Positions 22,000-34,800 of a stretch of 64,000 bases of DNA are shown here, piece after piece. The stretch is from Kryptolebias marmoratus. Its lineage: Eukaryota; Chordata; Actinopteri; Cyprinodontiformes; Rivulidae. The stretch lies in the NCBI RefSeq assembly GCF_001649575.2, contig NC_051452.1, forward strand, positions 6,964,456 to 7,028,455. Direction: 5' to 3'. The notes below the pieces were generated by a model that was given only the letters and a program-made list of their open reading frames with translations, ran no database searches and was not told the DNA's origin. Made by a program: the position numbers and the translations under genes. Position 1 is the stretch's first letter; each line of letters opens with the position of its first letter.

Positions 22000-24164
22000 T
22001 GCAGCCACAGAACCATCAGCATATAAAGGTCTATTTATGCTCTGCACACACAAACATTAACACAGCAACACAGACGTCGTTTGGTTGAGAAAAACTAAAC
22101 AAACGATGTCTTGCATGAGTGTAGAAGTCTAACATTCACTAATGAAGAGTTCTTTAACACTGGTATGTCGATTTTCTGAAAGAGTTGTTTTAAAAGCCCG
22201 AAAAACGATTAAAAATTAAAAATCAGTCCAACCTGGATAATGATTGATAACATTTTGATTCAATCAAATCCCTTCTCAGATGGCTGGACAATCCCTTTAA
22301 ACAAGACTAAGGAAATTATCTGAATACTTGTGTAATATTGTAGAGGTTCTTTGTTGGGAAGTTTTAACAGATTAATGAGGGAAGGACCAATCAATAACAG
22401 GGTGAGGAAAACTAAAATGGGTCTCAAAGCTAGGTACATAAAATGTTGTCGTTTGCACAGAGCCTTTTTATCCTTAATCTTGGCGATTAATGATCATCAA
22501 ATAGAATTAAATATCTGATCAAACAGCAGAATGAAAGTGTGTTTATCTTTTTAGTTTCAAATTAAAGTGAATAAATTTGTTGATCAGATGATTATCTTTG
22601 AGCAAAAATGATTTGCATGAGCTTTACTTTACTCTGCAAATGTAAAAAAAAAAATATATATATACTTTTAAAAAACAGCCTAGTTTTGCTGCAAACCTGC
22701 AGAAATGCCTTCCTTGTTGGTGGTGATTGGCAGATTGAGGGTAGTGGAGCAGGGGTCATTAAACAAGACACGCATTAAGACAAAAACCTCCAGGCACTTT
22801 AAGCTTCACCAGCTGGGGGTCGGATTAAGGACCTGGTGTCCGATTTATCAATAGGAAAACAAAGTCACTCGGAAATTAAAAGTCTGTGATGATTATTAAG
22901 AAGTTGAAGCTTTTCGAATCAACAGAAATTCTTTCTATTTATTCCCCTTTTGTCCCATCCTGAAAAGAATCATGACTCATCTTTACCTTTGTAGCATCCA
23001 AACTTCATTCAAATCGCAGCAGCATAAAAATATGGAGATTTTGATGAGAAATTCTCAAGTCACGACTGTCCTTTTGTGTCCCAGTGACGTGTGTTGTCCT
23101 AACTACCCCCAGACTACCTGCACAACCTTGAGGAGGACGTCAGGGACACCAGAAAAATGAAGCGTTTCCTTGAAGAAAAAAGAATCAATAAACGGGTCCC
23201 ATCACGCTTTTAGGTGCGACTGTAATGGAACAAGGTCTAAATGAGCGAACTGAACTCTTCCCTAAGGCAAAATGGTCTTTTATTGCTTCCTTCGTTTGTG
23301 TTGAATAAAATATTTAAGTCTTTAAAACACAGAGGACAGCTACCATTTCCTAGGAATAAGATTATGATATGAGATTATTATAACAAAAAGGCTTCCCTCT
23401 GCACTGATTGGTTCAGCTGGAAAGGGATCAAGCTATTTTGACACAAAAGGGATGATAATTAAACAAGCAAACAGTAACACACATGAGTAATAACTTGTCT
23501 ACCATTGAGTGCTTCGAGACTAAACAATGAAAAGAACAGTTATAAACACAGTTAGTCCCATTATTACGGAGGGATTTCAAGAATTTGTAGTGGTGATAAG
23601 AGTCACCCTGTCACCTGACGAGGAAACGCTGGGAATGCAATCGACTGAAGGTCACTCGTGCACACAACCTTCCACAATCATGTCGTTACGTCACATTAAA
23701 CGTCTCTTCCTGATCCTCCCTTTTGTTGCATTTTGATTTTCTGCAGAGGACCTCGGAGCAGAGAGGCACTTCATCTCCTCAGATCACATCGTTTACATCA
23801 TTATTCCTGCAAAACAGACGTCTTCGTATCACCCGTCTATTTTATAAATAGTTATGCAAACGCTCTGCCGACCGGCATTTCTCATCTCCGGTCGTATTTG
23901 TAAACACCTCTGTGAATGGGAGTTACGAACAACGTTTCAAACAGAAGCTATAAATACCTGACGATGATATTAAAAGATCTTAAAACAATTAGAAACGGTT
24001 CGTCAAACAGTGATTGCAAAGGCAGCTCTGTCTGGTCTTTTATGAGCGCACATATACAGCTCATATAACTTCTCATTCACACAGGAGGAGTATTTAGTTT
24101 TAAATTAGGCAGAGTAAAAGTGAAGCTAATTCAACATTTTCATTGGTTGTTGGACTCCATGAGC
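22000..24164. other. Intronic or intergenic sequence without recognised features
   Basis: AT-rich, with a short AT-dinucleotide run near 22652-22662. No coding or repeat family recognised. Confidence 0.45.
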
Positions 24165-24400
24165 CCAGCCCCAGCTCCTGAGAAAAGCGGTCCAGCAAAG
24201 AGTCGGTGTTGCGTTAGCGCTGGTTTTCTCGGGGCTAGAACCAGAGCTTTAAGTGGTGGAAACAGAAAGAGATGGTGCAATGGAGGCTCCGGTCCTCGTT
24301 CAGCACTGGGACCCATTTGGTAGAAATGACCTCGATGACAGACTCTGTAGTTGGAGCCGTGTTGTGAGCTTTGACTTAAAGCGGCGTTTTAAAGAAGTTA
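24165..24400. repeat. Probable hAT-derived repeat (agctcctgagaaaag..ggaggctccgg)
   Basis: Contains phrases I associate with a fish hAT-like short repeat: ccccagctcctg, ggctagaaccagagctttaa, gtggtggaaacagaaagaga, gcaatggaggctccgg. Ends not determined. A 67-codon frame through it is not a gene. Confidence 0.35.
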
Positions 24401-27384
24401 AAGGAGCCAAGACTCATACATGTAGACGATGAAGCCAGTTAAGTAGCTTCTACGTTAGCATTATGGATGTGGTTTATTAGTGCGAGTGCTGAAAGAGTAT
24501 TAAATTGGCTCAGCCTGTGAACGTTTGCTTATATATAAACCATTTGCATCCATTTAAGTCACTAAAGAGTCCTCCTCGGGTTGAAAAAGTGCCAACTCTG
24601 AAGCAGGGTGTGAAGAAGACCTGATAATGTAGTTTCAAGGACTACGAACAATCACAGTAATGATACTGCAAACAGAAAAAGAAAGAATAACTACCTCAAA
24701 TAGCTATAAGGACTGTGTCCCCTGATGTCCAAAATCATCTGTTGCAGACAATGACAGAAGCAATTCTTGCAGACTGATTGAACCGAGAGACTGAAGGAGG
24801 GTCAATCAGTCTGCCGAGAGGTTCTGAATCCTGGACAAGTGATTTGTTGTATTTATTGGGATCCAGTTTCTCTCACAGAACTGCTAAGTGCTCTGGGAAG
24901 AGAGCACTATATATACCGAGAGAGAAACAACATTAGACCCTCTCTATTTCTCTCAGCTTATCCTGCAGCCTTCTGCTGTCAGGCCACGTCAAAACAGGTC
25001 AGCTCAGATCAGTTCAGATCAGTTCGTCAAGCGGCATGGACCCTGAAAGATAGAGTGGAGTGCGCTTTCGCAGAAGACGTTCCCATGATAGCAAGTGAAG
25101 AAACTTCAGAGGGACTGATGAGGACAGAAGCATGTGTCTCGGCTGTCTTGTCCATTTATTTTAGAGTGTTGAAAGGGATAGTATTGCTTTGATATCATAG
25201 AAAAATATTGGTCAGCTTAAGTCCAAATACACATGTTCCAAAAGGCTCTATGGCGTGATTTGCTGCAGCACACACAGTTGCTGATCGTCTCTCTGAAGTG
25301 TAAAAGTGAGGAATGCCGAGAAACACCGAGAAGCATTAGTGACATACGACTGAGCTGCATTTAAAGCTTCCAGCAAGAGGCTCAGATTTCAGTTGTGAAA
25401 TTGCAAATTGGTGAAATCCAGAAGCTACAAACCACAAAACTCAATGTCCCAATATCCACCAACTTGCTAAAGCAGACACCTCACACTGATTACGTTTGTC
25501 AGATCAGCGCAATATGTAGAAAAGTCTGCGAGAGTTACAACAAACGAAAACAGCTCGCACAAATATTACAGTTCTCCCACCCCGTATCACTACAGTGGAC
25601 ACCAAAGTCAACACCTAACTTTTTTAATATCTAGCTACGAGCGAACTATGAAAAGAAATCATGCCGTATGTCACAATAAACAGAATAAACAGATTAAATA
25701 TAATGCAGGTATTACCAGGTTGAGACCAGCGGGTTAATTAATCTTAAATATAACTGATAATTTTACAGTGCTGAGTTGCACTGGCTGTAGACAGATTCAA
25801 AGTCACTGTGCTTTCTCTAACATAACTTTAAGATGCAAATCGGTCTTTGGTCACACATTTTAAGCTTTAACGAATGGTGAGTTGTAGCTGGACCCACATT
25901 AAGGTGTGAAGGTGGCCGTTTTTAGGAGCTCAACAGTACTTTAATCGAGAAAACTAACAGTGATGAGAATTCTGCTTTTATTCCAGGACCCAGATGAGCT
26001 GGCTCACCTCACCTCACCAAAACAGAGACCGTTCTTTTGGCTCATGAATGGCTCTTCACTTGGTACCACGTCTAGCTTTTCTGGCTCTTTTTTAAAGATC
26101 CAAATCATTTGGCTCAACTCCAAAAGTTTCCTTAGAAGTAGGACTAAGCTAAGTGTTGTTGGAAAACTGAAAGAGTCAACTCCTTTTGGCGAGGAGTCTT
26201 TAAAATGAGTCAAAACCTTCATGGAGGTTGTCAGCTTTGAGCCACAGAGGGCTGCAGTCTCGCCAATGAATTTTGATCATGTTGAAAAAATTCATAGCTA
26301 GCTTGCTTTATGGAGATGCATTAAACAAACACAATCTTCAAGGAGCTCTATCATGTAAATGTGAACCAGCTCACATTTTGTTGCTATTCCTGTACTGCAG
26401 TCCCACTGCAGGTTTTAGGTTTTGGTTGTGAAATGCTTAGCATATGTAACATGATTGGATAAAATGACACAGGTGGCGGCAGGACGCTAAACATGGACCA
26501 GAGGGGGGACGTGAAGAGAAAGCCTGCTTCGAGTGCTCCGCTTTGAGCCTCATTGTTTCCCGTCTGTGTGTTTGCCGTTGCTATAGACGTTGACCCAGCT
26601 GGGATGATGGAGCTTAGCGTGGCTCAGGGTCTGCATGGTATCTGTACTCGCTACATGACAGAGTCAATTATCAGGCTATTTTCTGATGACCTACTGACAC
26701 CCCCCCTCCCTCTTTCATACCTCTTTGTTAAAAGAGGTAAAAGATGTTGCGAGCCATGAACAGCAGCGTTGCAGCATCTTATGACAGTTAGTTAACTCTC
26801 TTTGGCCTGGACAGACTTGGAGGCGTTGGTAAAAGAGACGGATTGTGTTCGGGCTGCAGTCTGGGATGAGTCCCTCGTCGGGGCTCGGCAGCAGAGGGTG
26901 AAGGAGGGTACGCTGCATCCTTCTGCCAGGATGACTCATAACCGGAGCAGGAGGCCAAAACCACGGCAGAGCTTCAGAGTTCAGCGTTCAAGTTCTCAGG
27001 AATGAACCGTGGTTTTGCAAACGGTGCTTACAGAGCAGGGTCATCTTTCCTCCTGAGTCACTGATGCAGAACATGTTACATGACTTTTTACACCATAACA
27101 GGTAAAAAAAATGAAGGGAATAAAAAGTTTTTTTCACCTGATAGTCTGGTTTGCAAAAACAGGGTTAAAGAACTTTAACTGGGGTTTGCACTCAAGGTTT
27201 TTAAATTTATTACTAGATGTGTTAGATTGTTATTATACTGTGTTTTATATTCATAACTGCATACATGAATCCAAATGCAATCAATGTTTGACTCTGCAGT
27301 TCATCTCAGTCTGATGAAGAATGCCTTAAGTTTAGTTTAGCTTTAGTGTTTAATATTAGAGCATTTAGACAATTATTTCTCCAT
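24401..27384. other. No gene seen; some repeat-like segments
   Basis: 24.78-25.15 kb has a TATA-like actatatatacc and duplicated cagatcagtt words. 25.94-26.22 kb has repeated ggctc/gagcc words typical of a decayed DNA transposon. Neither could be assigned. The GC-richer patch at 26.80-26.99 kb has an open frame without recognisable domain. Confidence 0.35.
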
Positions 27385-28005
27385 CCGTCTGCAAAATATC
27401 TCATGAACCAGTGGACAGATTTTAATGAAAGCCTCAGAAGCTAATCACTGGATCAACATCTACATCTGTTCATGTCAAAAAGTAATGTACGTGTTTTGAT
27501 TTCTTGCTGAGGCGTTTGATTTGTAAAAACAGCGAAGTCTGACACGTTGTCAGATTTATCAAGTCCGTTGCTGGACAACTACGGAAAATCAGCATCTAGA
27601 AAAAAATGTTTTGGGATTTTTAATTTTTTCCCCGGATCTTAAATACATTTTGAAGTAGTTCATCATCCCTAATTTTTATCTAATGCACCTCGAAGTAATA
27701 ATTGCAGCCTGCTGTCGAAAAGCGAAGCCGGACGATAATGTTTCTACTCGTATGTGTTCGTGTGTCTGGAAAAACCTCATGAACCATTGGACGAATTTTA
27801 AGGAAACATGCAGAAATGAATCATTGGATGTGCATCTACAGATGATTAACTCAACCCAGTTCAAGATGGACGCCACAGCCAACTGATCTTAGGAAACAAA
27901 AACATTGCTATAATACATCCAGTTTTCCAGATACTGATCTAAAATCTTCAAGGTTTGGCCAAAATGGGCAATATGTATTCCTTCAAGGAAAGCTAGGCCT
28001 TTATT
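27385..28005 (-). repeat. REP-A repeat, composite copy
   Basis: Two tail blocks (tcatgaaccagtggacagat near 27402 and atgaaccattggacgaattt near 27779) surround about 300 bases of other sequence. The second leads into aagatggacgccacagcc and ends near ttccttcaaggaaagctagg. The intervening segment is not recognised. Confidence 0.65.
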
Positions 28006-28522
28006 TTTTAATAAAACATTCATAAACCTACAGCCTGTAGCTACCTGCTTTATTTTGTTATTATTATTCCTATCAGGATTCTATTCCAGTACAGGAAGGT
28101 ATCTGATAAAAGCACAAACACATAAATTTGTACAAATTTCTTCCCTATAATTAGTCTAAAATTAGTTCAAAATGTATTTAAGATCCGGGAGAAAACTTAA
28201 AGTTCTTGAGTTTGTGATCACAAAACCGCATCTCCTGTAAATGTACCTGAAATTTGTAAAATGCGTTATCTTCGCCGTCCACTTTCTTCCCAGGTACAAA
28301 CTAATTACAACAATATTCAAAAACTGAAAAATCGTTTTGGAATCACTGACATCTGGAAGTTTAAGCTGCAGCAAACTCAGCATCCATGAAAGCGAAGAGA
28401 TTTCTCAGACACTTTGATTTAGGCGGATTACTGGAAAGTACCGTAAACTCTCAGAAAGGAAAACACAGAGCACTACCGTGTAAATGCAGCTGACTACGGT
28501 ACAGTTCCTGTCTTTTCCTCAC

Positions 28523-28588
28523 CTTCTGCAGAGCCGGGGATTGGATGACCCCTAATTTTAGCTCGGGGTTCGTCATCTGCTGGACAGT
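28523..28588 (-). CDS. Candidate 66-base exon antisense in the proposed filip1l first intron
   Basis: Minus strand: pyrimidine-rich acceptor ending cgcag, 22 codons in phase 0 (TVQQMTNPELKLGVIQSPAL then QK), and donor AAG followed by gtgagg. No family is recognised. The plus strand also shows an acceptor-like tract ending ctgcag at 28530, but with no matching donor. This is an isolated exon call without flanking support. Confidence 0.3.
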
Positions 28589-29254
28589 CTGCGCTAAGAG
28601 GCAGAGAGGATCAAGGGTCATTAGATACGAGGCGGATATCACAGCATTTTTGGTTTATTTCGGACTTTATATATTTGCCGCTGAAGACCAGAGGAGGATT
28701 TTTTTTATTTTCATGCTTCTGAGAGCTGCTTCTGGTTCTGGTTATTTGCACTCGGGCTCAAACACATGAACACAGATGAGGAATGCAGCTCTGCCTCAAT
28801 ATCAGCACATTTAAATCGTAATGTTGCACGAGATTTACAGTGACTGAATTATGAAGTTGCAGTGTGTAAAAATTTAAAGTTTCTTTAACGAAGCAAACTA
28901 GCGCCGTGTGAATGCATTATGAAATAAGTTTAGCCATTTCCTCACTTCTGGGATGGTTAGACTCAGTGCTGCACTCTGCTAAATCGTCCTAACTTCAGCA
29001 AATAAAATAAAAATAGTGGTGAAAACATTAACATAAGTTTCAGCTTAACGTGGCTCAACTGGTGTGGTGCTACGTGGATAATTTGGACATTTTTGGTTTG
29101 GATTTTTTATGCTTTATAAAAGGAAAACTTAGTTATTTGTAAAGTCTGCAAGATGTTTAAACATATTTTCAGAGGAAGCAGAAAATGCTCACAAGAGATG
29201 CAGATTTCTGAGCCTTCTGCTCATTTTCCTGTCAGATAGGGGTAAAATAAAAAT

Positions 29255-29580
29255 GTTATTTATTTAAAACGTCAAGAGATTAAATATCAGAGCTGAAGAT
29301 ATCATGAAGATATTTTGCTAACAGAAAAAGAGGGTTGATTACATCAATTAATGCCAAAGCTCTCAGAGTATATGTTGGATATGACCCTCAGCTACTACCA
29401 CACCATGTCTTCACTCAGTGTCTGAAAAGCTGATGGAATTATAAACATTTTTGTGTTTCCTGAGGTTAATGGCTGTGGCAGCCATCTTGAACTAAGCTGA
29501 CTCCAAAAGTAGAGGTACAATCAATCATTTGATGAGAGTTTGAGATATTTTGCTAACAAAGGCAAAAACTTCATCACCCA
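29255..29580 (+). repeat. REP-A repeat copy
   Basis: Contains tcagctactaccacaccatg, gtggcagccatcttgaacta and gagatattttgctaacaaag. A short inverted fragment of the same family follows at 29715-29800 (ttagtaaaatatcttgttaa). Confidence 0.7.
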
Positions 29581-30764
29581 GAGGGTTTTTACCTTTCCTA
29601 AGATACTGATGCAGTTTATTTTAAATTGTAAGCTTGTTTGCTCACTTTTCTGGTGAATTTTTCTGTTTATTGCTTACTGCCATGAAAGGGGGGCAATCAT
29701 GTGATTATTGATGTGTTTGTTAGTAAAATATCTTGTTAACTGACAGATTTTAATGAAACTCCTAAAGTAAATATGGGATGTACGTCTACAGCTGCAGACT
29801 CTGGTAACCTGAAGCGTTTTAGTTTCAGATCTGTGACAGAGAGAAAATGTAAATATTTGATTGGAAACAGATATATTCCAGTTCTAATATATATATGTAT
29901 ATATACAAACTATGTGCTTTTAATAATAACTTCTATAGGAAAATTGGAATCAGCTGGTCATGTTCACCTGTTTATTTTACCTAATCATGCCAACAATAAC
30001 TAATAATCACAAAGATTAAAGCAAAGGATAATGTTATCATATTACTTTTGAATAAAAAGTGAGTTGGGATTAAAAAGTACAACTAATTTATCAGGGATCT
30101 GCCATTTCACAATAAAGATTTAATCCTAATTGTCATTTTTTGGACTTTAAATCGATGCTTGACTGACAGATGGAAACGTGCCATCTTGACAGGAGTAACT
30201 CTTGCAGTCCGAGGCGTTTCGTGCGGGCAGTAAAGTGGCAGTATGTGGACCAGCTGACGGAGGCTGTGAGCCTGTAACCCTCTGCTGGTCGTCCTCGGTC
30301 ACGACACAGATGGACAGACAGACTGAGAATCTGCGCACGCCGATGACTACTGGACACATTTCCCTTCCCTTTAGGTGCCTCGCTGTGCCTCAGCGGGACA
30401 CGACCGAATGTCAAATTTGACTAAGAATTTCTAACTAAACCTCTGATAATCTTTAAACTACTGAATAACAGCTGAACAAACGCAGCAGAAAACTGACAAC
30501 CTGCTCAAAAAATGTCAAACAACAGTAATGATCTGTTTGCTGACTTTAGCTTTCTCAAACAGACACCTGATTCATGCTAAACTAGATAAATATCCATATA
30601 AAAGCTAACGTTATGCTGGGAAAATGATGTGAAAAACCCTCATTTTGATTTAAAACAACCATGTCTGGCCAACACAGCTGAACAATACTCCAGGCTGACT
30701 TTGTTAAAGAAGCAGAGAAGCATTACTCAGGCTTTAAAAAAGGCCTTTTCTAAATAAAAATGTG

Positions 30765-30778
30765 CTGCCATCTGCTGG
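30765..30778 (-). promoter_or_regulatory. CTCF-like motif
   Basis: The minus strand reads CCAGCAGATGGCAG, a full match to the CCASYAGRKGGCRS core. It lies in the proposed first intron of filip1l. Confidence 0.4.
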
Positions 30779-31049
30779 TTGATCCCTGTGAATGTCTGTA
30801 AAAACATTAAAAGCTTTGAATGAAAAATAAGAGAAAATTAACCAATTAATACAAAACCAGAACATATAAACATAAGCTTATCTGAGCAGAGTAAGAATAT
30901 CTAGTAATATAGCCAATTTAGATCTTAATTATACTAAACATGGAGCTAAAATAATGTATTTTTTGATTTATTAAATTATATGTTTTGTTTCTCATTACTT
31001 GAAAAGGCGTTCCTTGAAGAAAGGCATATTGCTTGTTGTGCAATTTGTT

Positions 31050-31300
31050 AGCGCTCACGGTACATGTTGCAGATAAGTCTCAGCTACTACCACACCAAAT
31101 TGTAGCTAAATATCCGTTACACTGACTGAGAGAAAAGCCATTTCTGTGTTCTCTAATATTGGTTAGCTGTGGCAGCCATCTTTATCAGGATAATGTTAAA
31201 CGTTAATCAGCTGTAGACGTTCGTCCAATCATTGAAATTCATCCAGTTGATGCGATATTTTGCTGACAGACAGGGCTGACTTCAGTAATTAATGTCAAAG
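31050..31300 (+). repeat. REP-A repeat copy
   Basis: Contains tcagctactaccacaccaaa, gctgtggcagccatctttat and gcgatattttgctgacagac. The head is decayed. Confidence 0.7.
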
Positions 31301-31849
31301 TTTTAAACAAAGTCAGAAGTTAGATTAATTATATAAATATAAACCAACCAAATCTGCAAAAAAATAAACTAGTCTGTAATCCTGTATCTGAACTAAATCA
31401 ACTTAATTTCTAAGAAAAGCATCAGCGTGTCTCAACACCGTCTCAGATCTTGTTCCAGAACATATTTGCACATTTTAATCACATCTTGAAATAGTCACCG
31501 ACTTCAGACGAAGCCATGCTGGGTTCTTATTGACACGATTTGATGGAACAGATAAGTTTTTTCGTCTCGTTTGCTGACAAACACGATTTCGATCTGGCAG
31601 AGCCCTTTCTGTATGCACGCTGTATATTTGGCACGGAGCTGGGAGGCTTGTACGGTCCTGTAGGCGATCCGTCTTCTTTCACGGTGGCCCTGGTGGTGAC
31701 AAGCCATCCCAGTTATTCACACCCTCCAACCATCGGATCTGCGTGAAGCTGCTCCGTCATGCTGGGCGCAGAAGACCCTCAGAGGGGGAGGCGGAGTGCA
31801 GAGGATCGGATTTGAAAGGTGGAAAAACATCTCTGTGTTTTTAGAATGT

Positions 31850-32345
31850 TGTCCTACGGATGGAAACTGTGGGCAAACTCTCTCTGAGACTTCTGCACCT
31901 GTCTCAGGTCTGAAGGGTTCCTTCTCCAGATGTTTCAGCTCCTTCCACAGATGTTCAGCAGGATTTAGATCAGGGCTCAGAAGGCCTTTTCAGAACGGTC
32001 CAATGTTTGGTTCTGACCCGATTTTTGGTGTTTTCAGCTGAGTGTTTTGGCTCATTATCCTGCTGAGACTGAGACCAAGCTCTCTGACTCTGAGCAGCAC
32101 ATCTGGCTACAGAAAGCCTTGATAGTCTTGAGATTTCATTGGACAGATTCAGAACAGAACCGAGCCTCCTCCATGTTCCCCTCTAGGTTCAGGGTTCTGT
32201 TCTGGTTCTGGTTTGGGCCTGTGGACACAGAGCTGAAGGGACTTTTGTCTCATCTGTCCAGAGGACGTTCTCCCAGAAGCTTAATGGCTTCTCAGTATGC
32301 ATTTGGCAAATCCCAGTCTTGCTTTTTTATTAATTGGAGTCAAAA
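31850..32345 (-). mobile_element. Tc1/mariner transposase remnant, copy 2
   Basis: Minus-strand translations contain SFWENVLWTDETKV (first catalytic Asp), SQQDNEPKHSAENTK (second Asp region) and the same PAEHLWKELKHLEKEPF stretch as copy 1 at 15.8 kb (catalytic Glu). Frameshifts and stops interrupt it. It is a closer and longer relative of copy 1 and spans all three catalytic motifs. Confidence 0.78.
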
Positions 32346-33409
32346 TAATGTCACAATTCATTTGCAGTTACATATGTCTGCAAACGTGTTTCTAGCACCA
32401 GTTCAGTGCGAGTCTAAGTGAAAATTATCTCTCACTAACATTTGCAGCCCAGTGAGATACAGACGGCCAGTCCTTATCTTTAAGATCCTGTTCCAGTCTG
32501 AACCACAGCAGCAGGCGTGTCTCTGAACTGAATGACCCTCACTTCGGGTGATACTGTGACCTCCCTGCAGCTCCAAGCCAACCCGGTCCACATCAGCCCT
32601 TTATCTCCTAATCACCTGCTGGAAAACAGTCAAGATTACAGTCCGACTCCACCGAGCACGAAGCCCAGCCTGCCAAAAGGAAGAAAGTCGATGCAGGATA
32701 TTAAACGTGTCAGACGTGTTTAGAACATGTATTTGTTGGCTTGGCTGAACTTTCTGTGAGGGCAGAAAAGCAACAGTAACAGGATGAGCTTCACTCCATG
32801 TGCAGGATATTCTGTCGAATCGAAACAGCATAATGGCTGCCATTAGAAAGCCATTTGTTAAGAGGTCACAGAAATTATGCGCTCCCATGTTTGGTATTGT
32901 TCTCACCAGCTTGATCTTGTTAAATGTGACATTATTAGCATGGAGCAGCGGGGCATTCTAATATACAGTGAGGACTCAGACAATTAAAAACACAAGGGCT
33001 CACTGTAAAACGCAACGTTTGGAGCCAGCCATGAAGTCACAGGGAAGATATTCTCATTGCAGCAGTGTTGCTCAAACAGAACTGGACTAATTCAAGGCAG
33101 CAGTAAATCTTAAATGGGGCTGCTTTCCTTTTTTCCTTTCGAGTTATTTGACCAAAAAGAGAAAATGTGGCTTTAGTCTCAATATTTATTCATCCTATGC
33201 AGAATATTTGTTTCCATGTAAGCTGAAGTTTGTTTTCTACATCGCATGCCTCGAGTTTAGAAATGTTGCACAACTTCACACATCTGGGAGAGAGTTTCAG
33301 GTGGAAAAAAAACAAAAAAAAACCCCATCATGCACAGCTGCATTTGTGTTGTTTTATGTGGGATTAGAAAGGCAGAAAGCCTCAGAAAGTTAAGTTTTAC
33401 TGACAGATG

Positions 33410-33423
33410 GCGCCCTCTGGTGA
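33410..33423 (-). promoter_or_regulatory. CTCF-like motif
   Basis: The minus strand reads TCACCAGAGGGCGC, 13 of 14 positions of the core. Same orientation as the motif at 30.77 kb. Confidence 0.35.
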
Positions 33424-33584
33424 GAAATAAGAGCTCCACGAAAGACGAGCAAAGACATCAGATCTGAAGGTAGAAGCAGATTACGACATCTGAAGAAAAG
33501 CTTTACTTGTTGCTGTTGTTTTACCTCATAATTAAACAAAGAACTGCTGAAATGACAGCTGGAGAGAATTTATTTTACTTCATA

Positions 33585-33955
33585 TCAGCTTTTCTTTGGC
33601 CGATGCCGATCTTTAGAAATCAGGGAAGCTCCTGGCTGATATAAAACACCAATTTTTTAAATAATTTTTGGTCAATATCTATTTTCCTTTTAATATAATA
33701 ACTGCTTAACCTAAATAAACATATTCAACAACCCTTAGAAGAACTTGTACACTTTAAAATAATGTATAGAAGACACTTGAGCTTAAAAAAACTAAAAAGT
33801 GGGCCACAGTAAGCTGGTTGTAGCAGCTGCTGCTGCTATGTTTTCCTACTTAGTAACTGATTCAGTATTTACAGGCATGGCTGACTGATAATTTAAAAAG
33901 TGGCCAATATAGGCTGATTAAATTGGTCAGCTGAATAATCGATTTATCTTTAATA
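33585..33955. repeat. Probable interspersed repeat with ccgatgccgat and inverted ends
   Basis: The left part (ttggccgatgccgatcttta) and right part (aaattggtcagctgaataat then cgat) look like degenerate inverted ends of a fish DNA-transposon-like repeat. I see no target duplication. Interior AT-rich and non-coding. Confidence 0.35.
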
Positions 33956-34569
33956 ATTACAGCATGGAATAACTTCCAATCTGGAGCTTTATCTTTCAAA
34001 ATAGCATCAGAATTGTTATAATTCTCCAGTTATTTCTAAGGCAAACGCAGACAAAAATGACAATGAACAGACATCGTCTTCACAGATGTTCTGGCTCCAA
34101 ATTGTTTCCTCTGGGTCACTGTGACAAAACCACTGATTGCCATGATGGCTCACTTACATTTGCAATTATCAGTCTGAACATATCCTCCAGTCATCAGGAA
34201 ATGATGAATTACAGAAAATTACAAATTATATTATCCACCCAAGCCACAAGCATGAAGGGTCAAGCTGCTTTTAAATTATTGTGCACAAAAATGATAATTC
34301 TGTTTGCTTCCTGGAGGCGAAAAAAAACTGCCGCTTGCTGTTGTTAGTTGTTTTGTCTTTTGCATAAAAATATTTTGTCCAAGGCCTCTGAGCGCCCCTC
34401 TTATTTGACTCTTTAGTTGGAGGAGCTTTCTCTCGACATCCATCAGATTTGGATTTAAAGTTGCAGCAGCAAATTATTATTATTATTATTGTGGGAATGC
34501 AGATTCCTGTTTATATATCCGAACTATCAGCTCATTCTGAAAGTGGGAGCTGTGACTTTTGTTTCTGTT

Positions 34570-34800
34570 TTTAACCTTTATACTTTTCAAAACATTTAAC
34601 ATTACTGATAAAAACTTTCCCTTTTAAAATGAATTAAGATCTCTTCAGTTCTGTTCTTTTGGAAACCTACCTCAGAATACTAACGCTAATTCTACTCATG
34701 TTAAGTCTGCTAATTGCTAATGCTAATTTTACTAACGCTAGTACTGCAAATGCTCCTGGTAATTACTGCACTGTGCTCATTTTTAGCTTTTGTTTTCCTT
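34570..34800. repeat. REP-C repeat, inverted, short
   Basis: Starts with tttatacttttcaaaacatt and gatctcttcagttctgttct, followed by gctaattgctaatgctaatt and tactaacgctagtactgc units. Same left-to-right order as the other inverted copies. Confidence 0.5.

Noticed and set aside
24780..25190. Possible LTR (TATA-like box, direct repeats of cagatcagtt)
   Set aside because: No matching second LTR, primer binding site or coding remnant seen, and no clear TG..CA ends with a target duplication.
31540..31746. 68-codon GC-richer plus-strand frame
   Set aside because: No family, no splice borders; possibly conserved non-coding sequence, but this cannot be judged from one genome.
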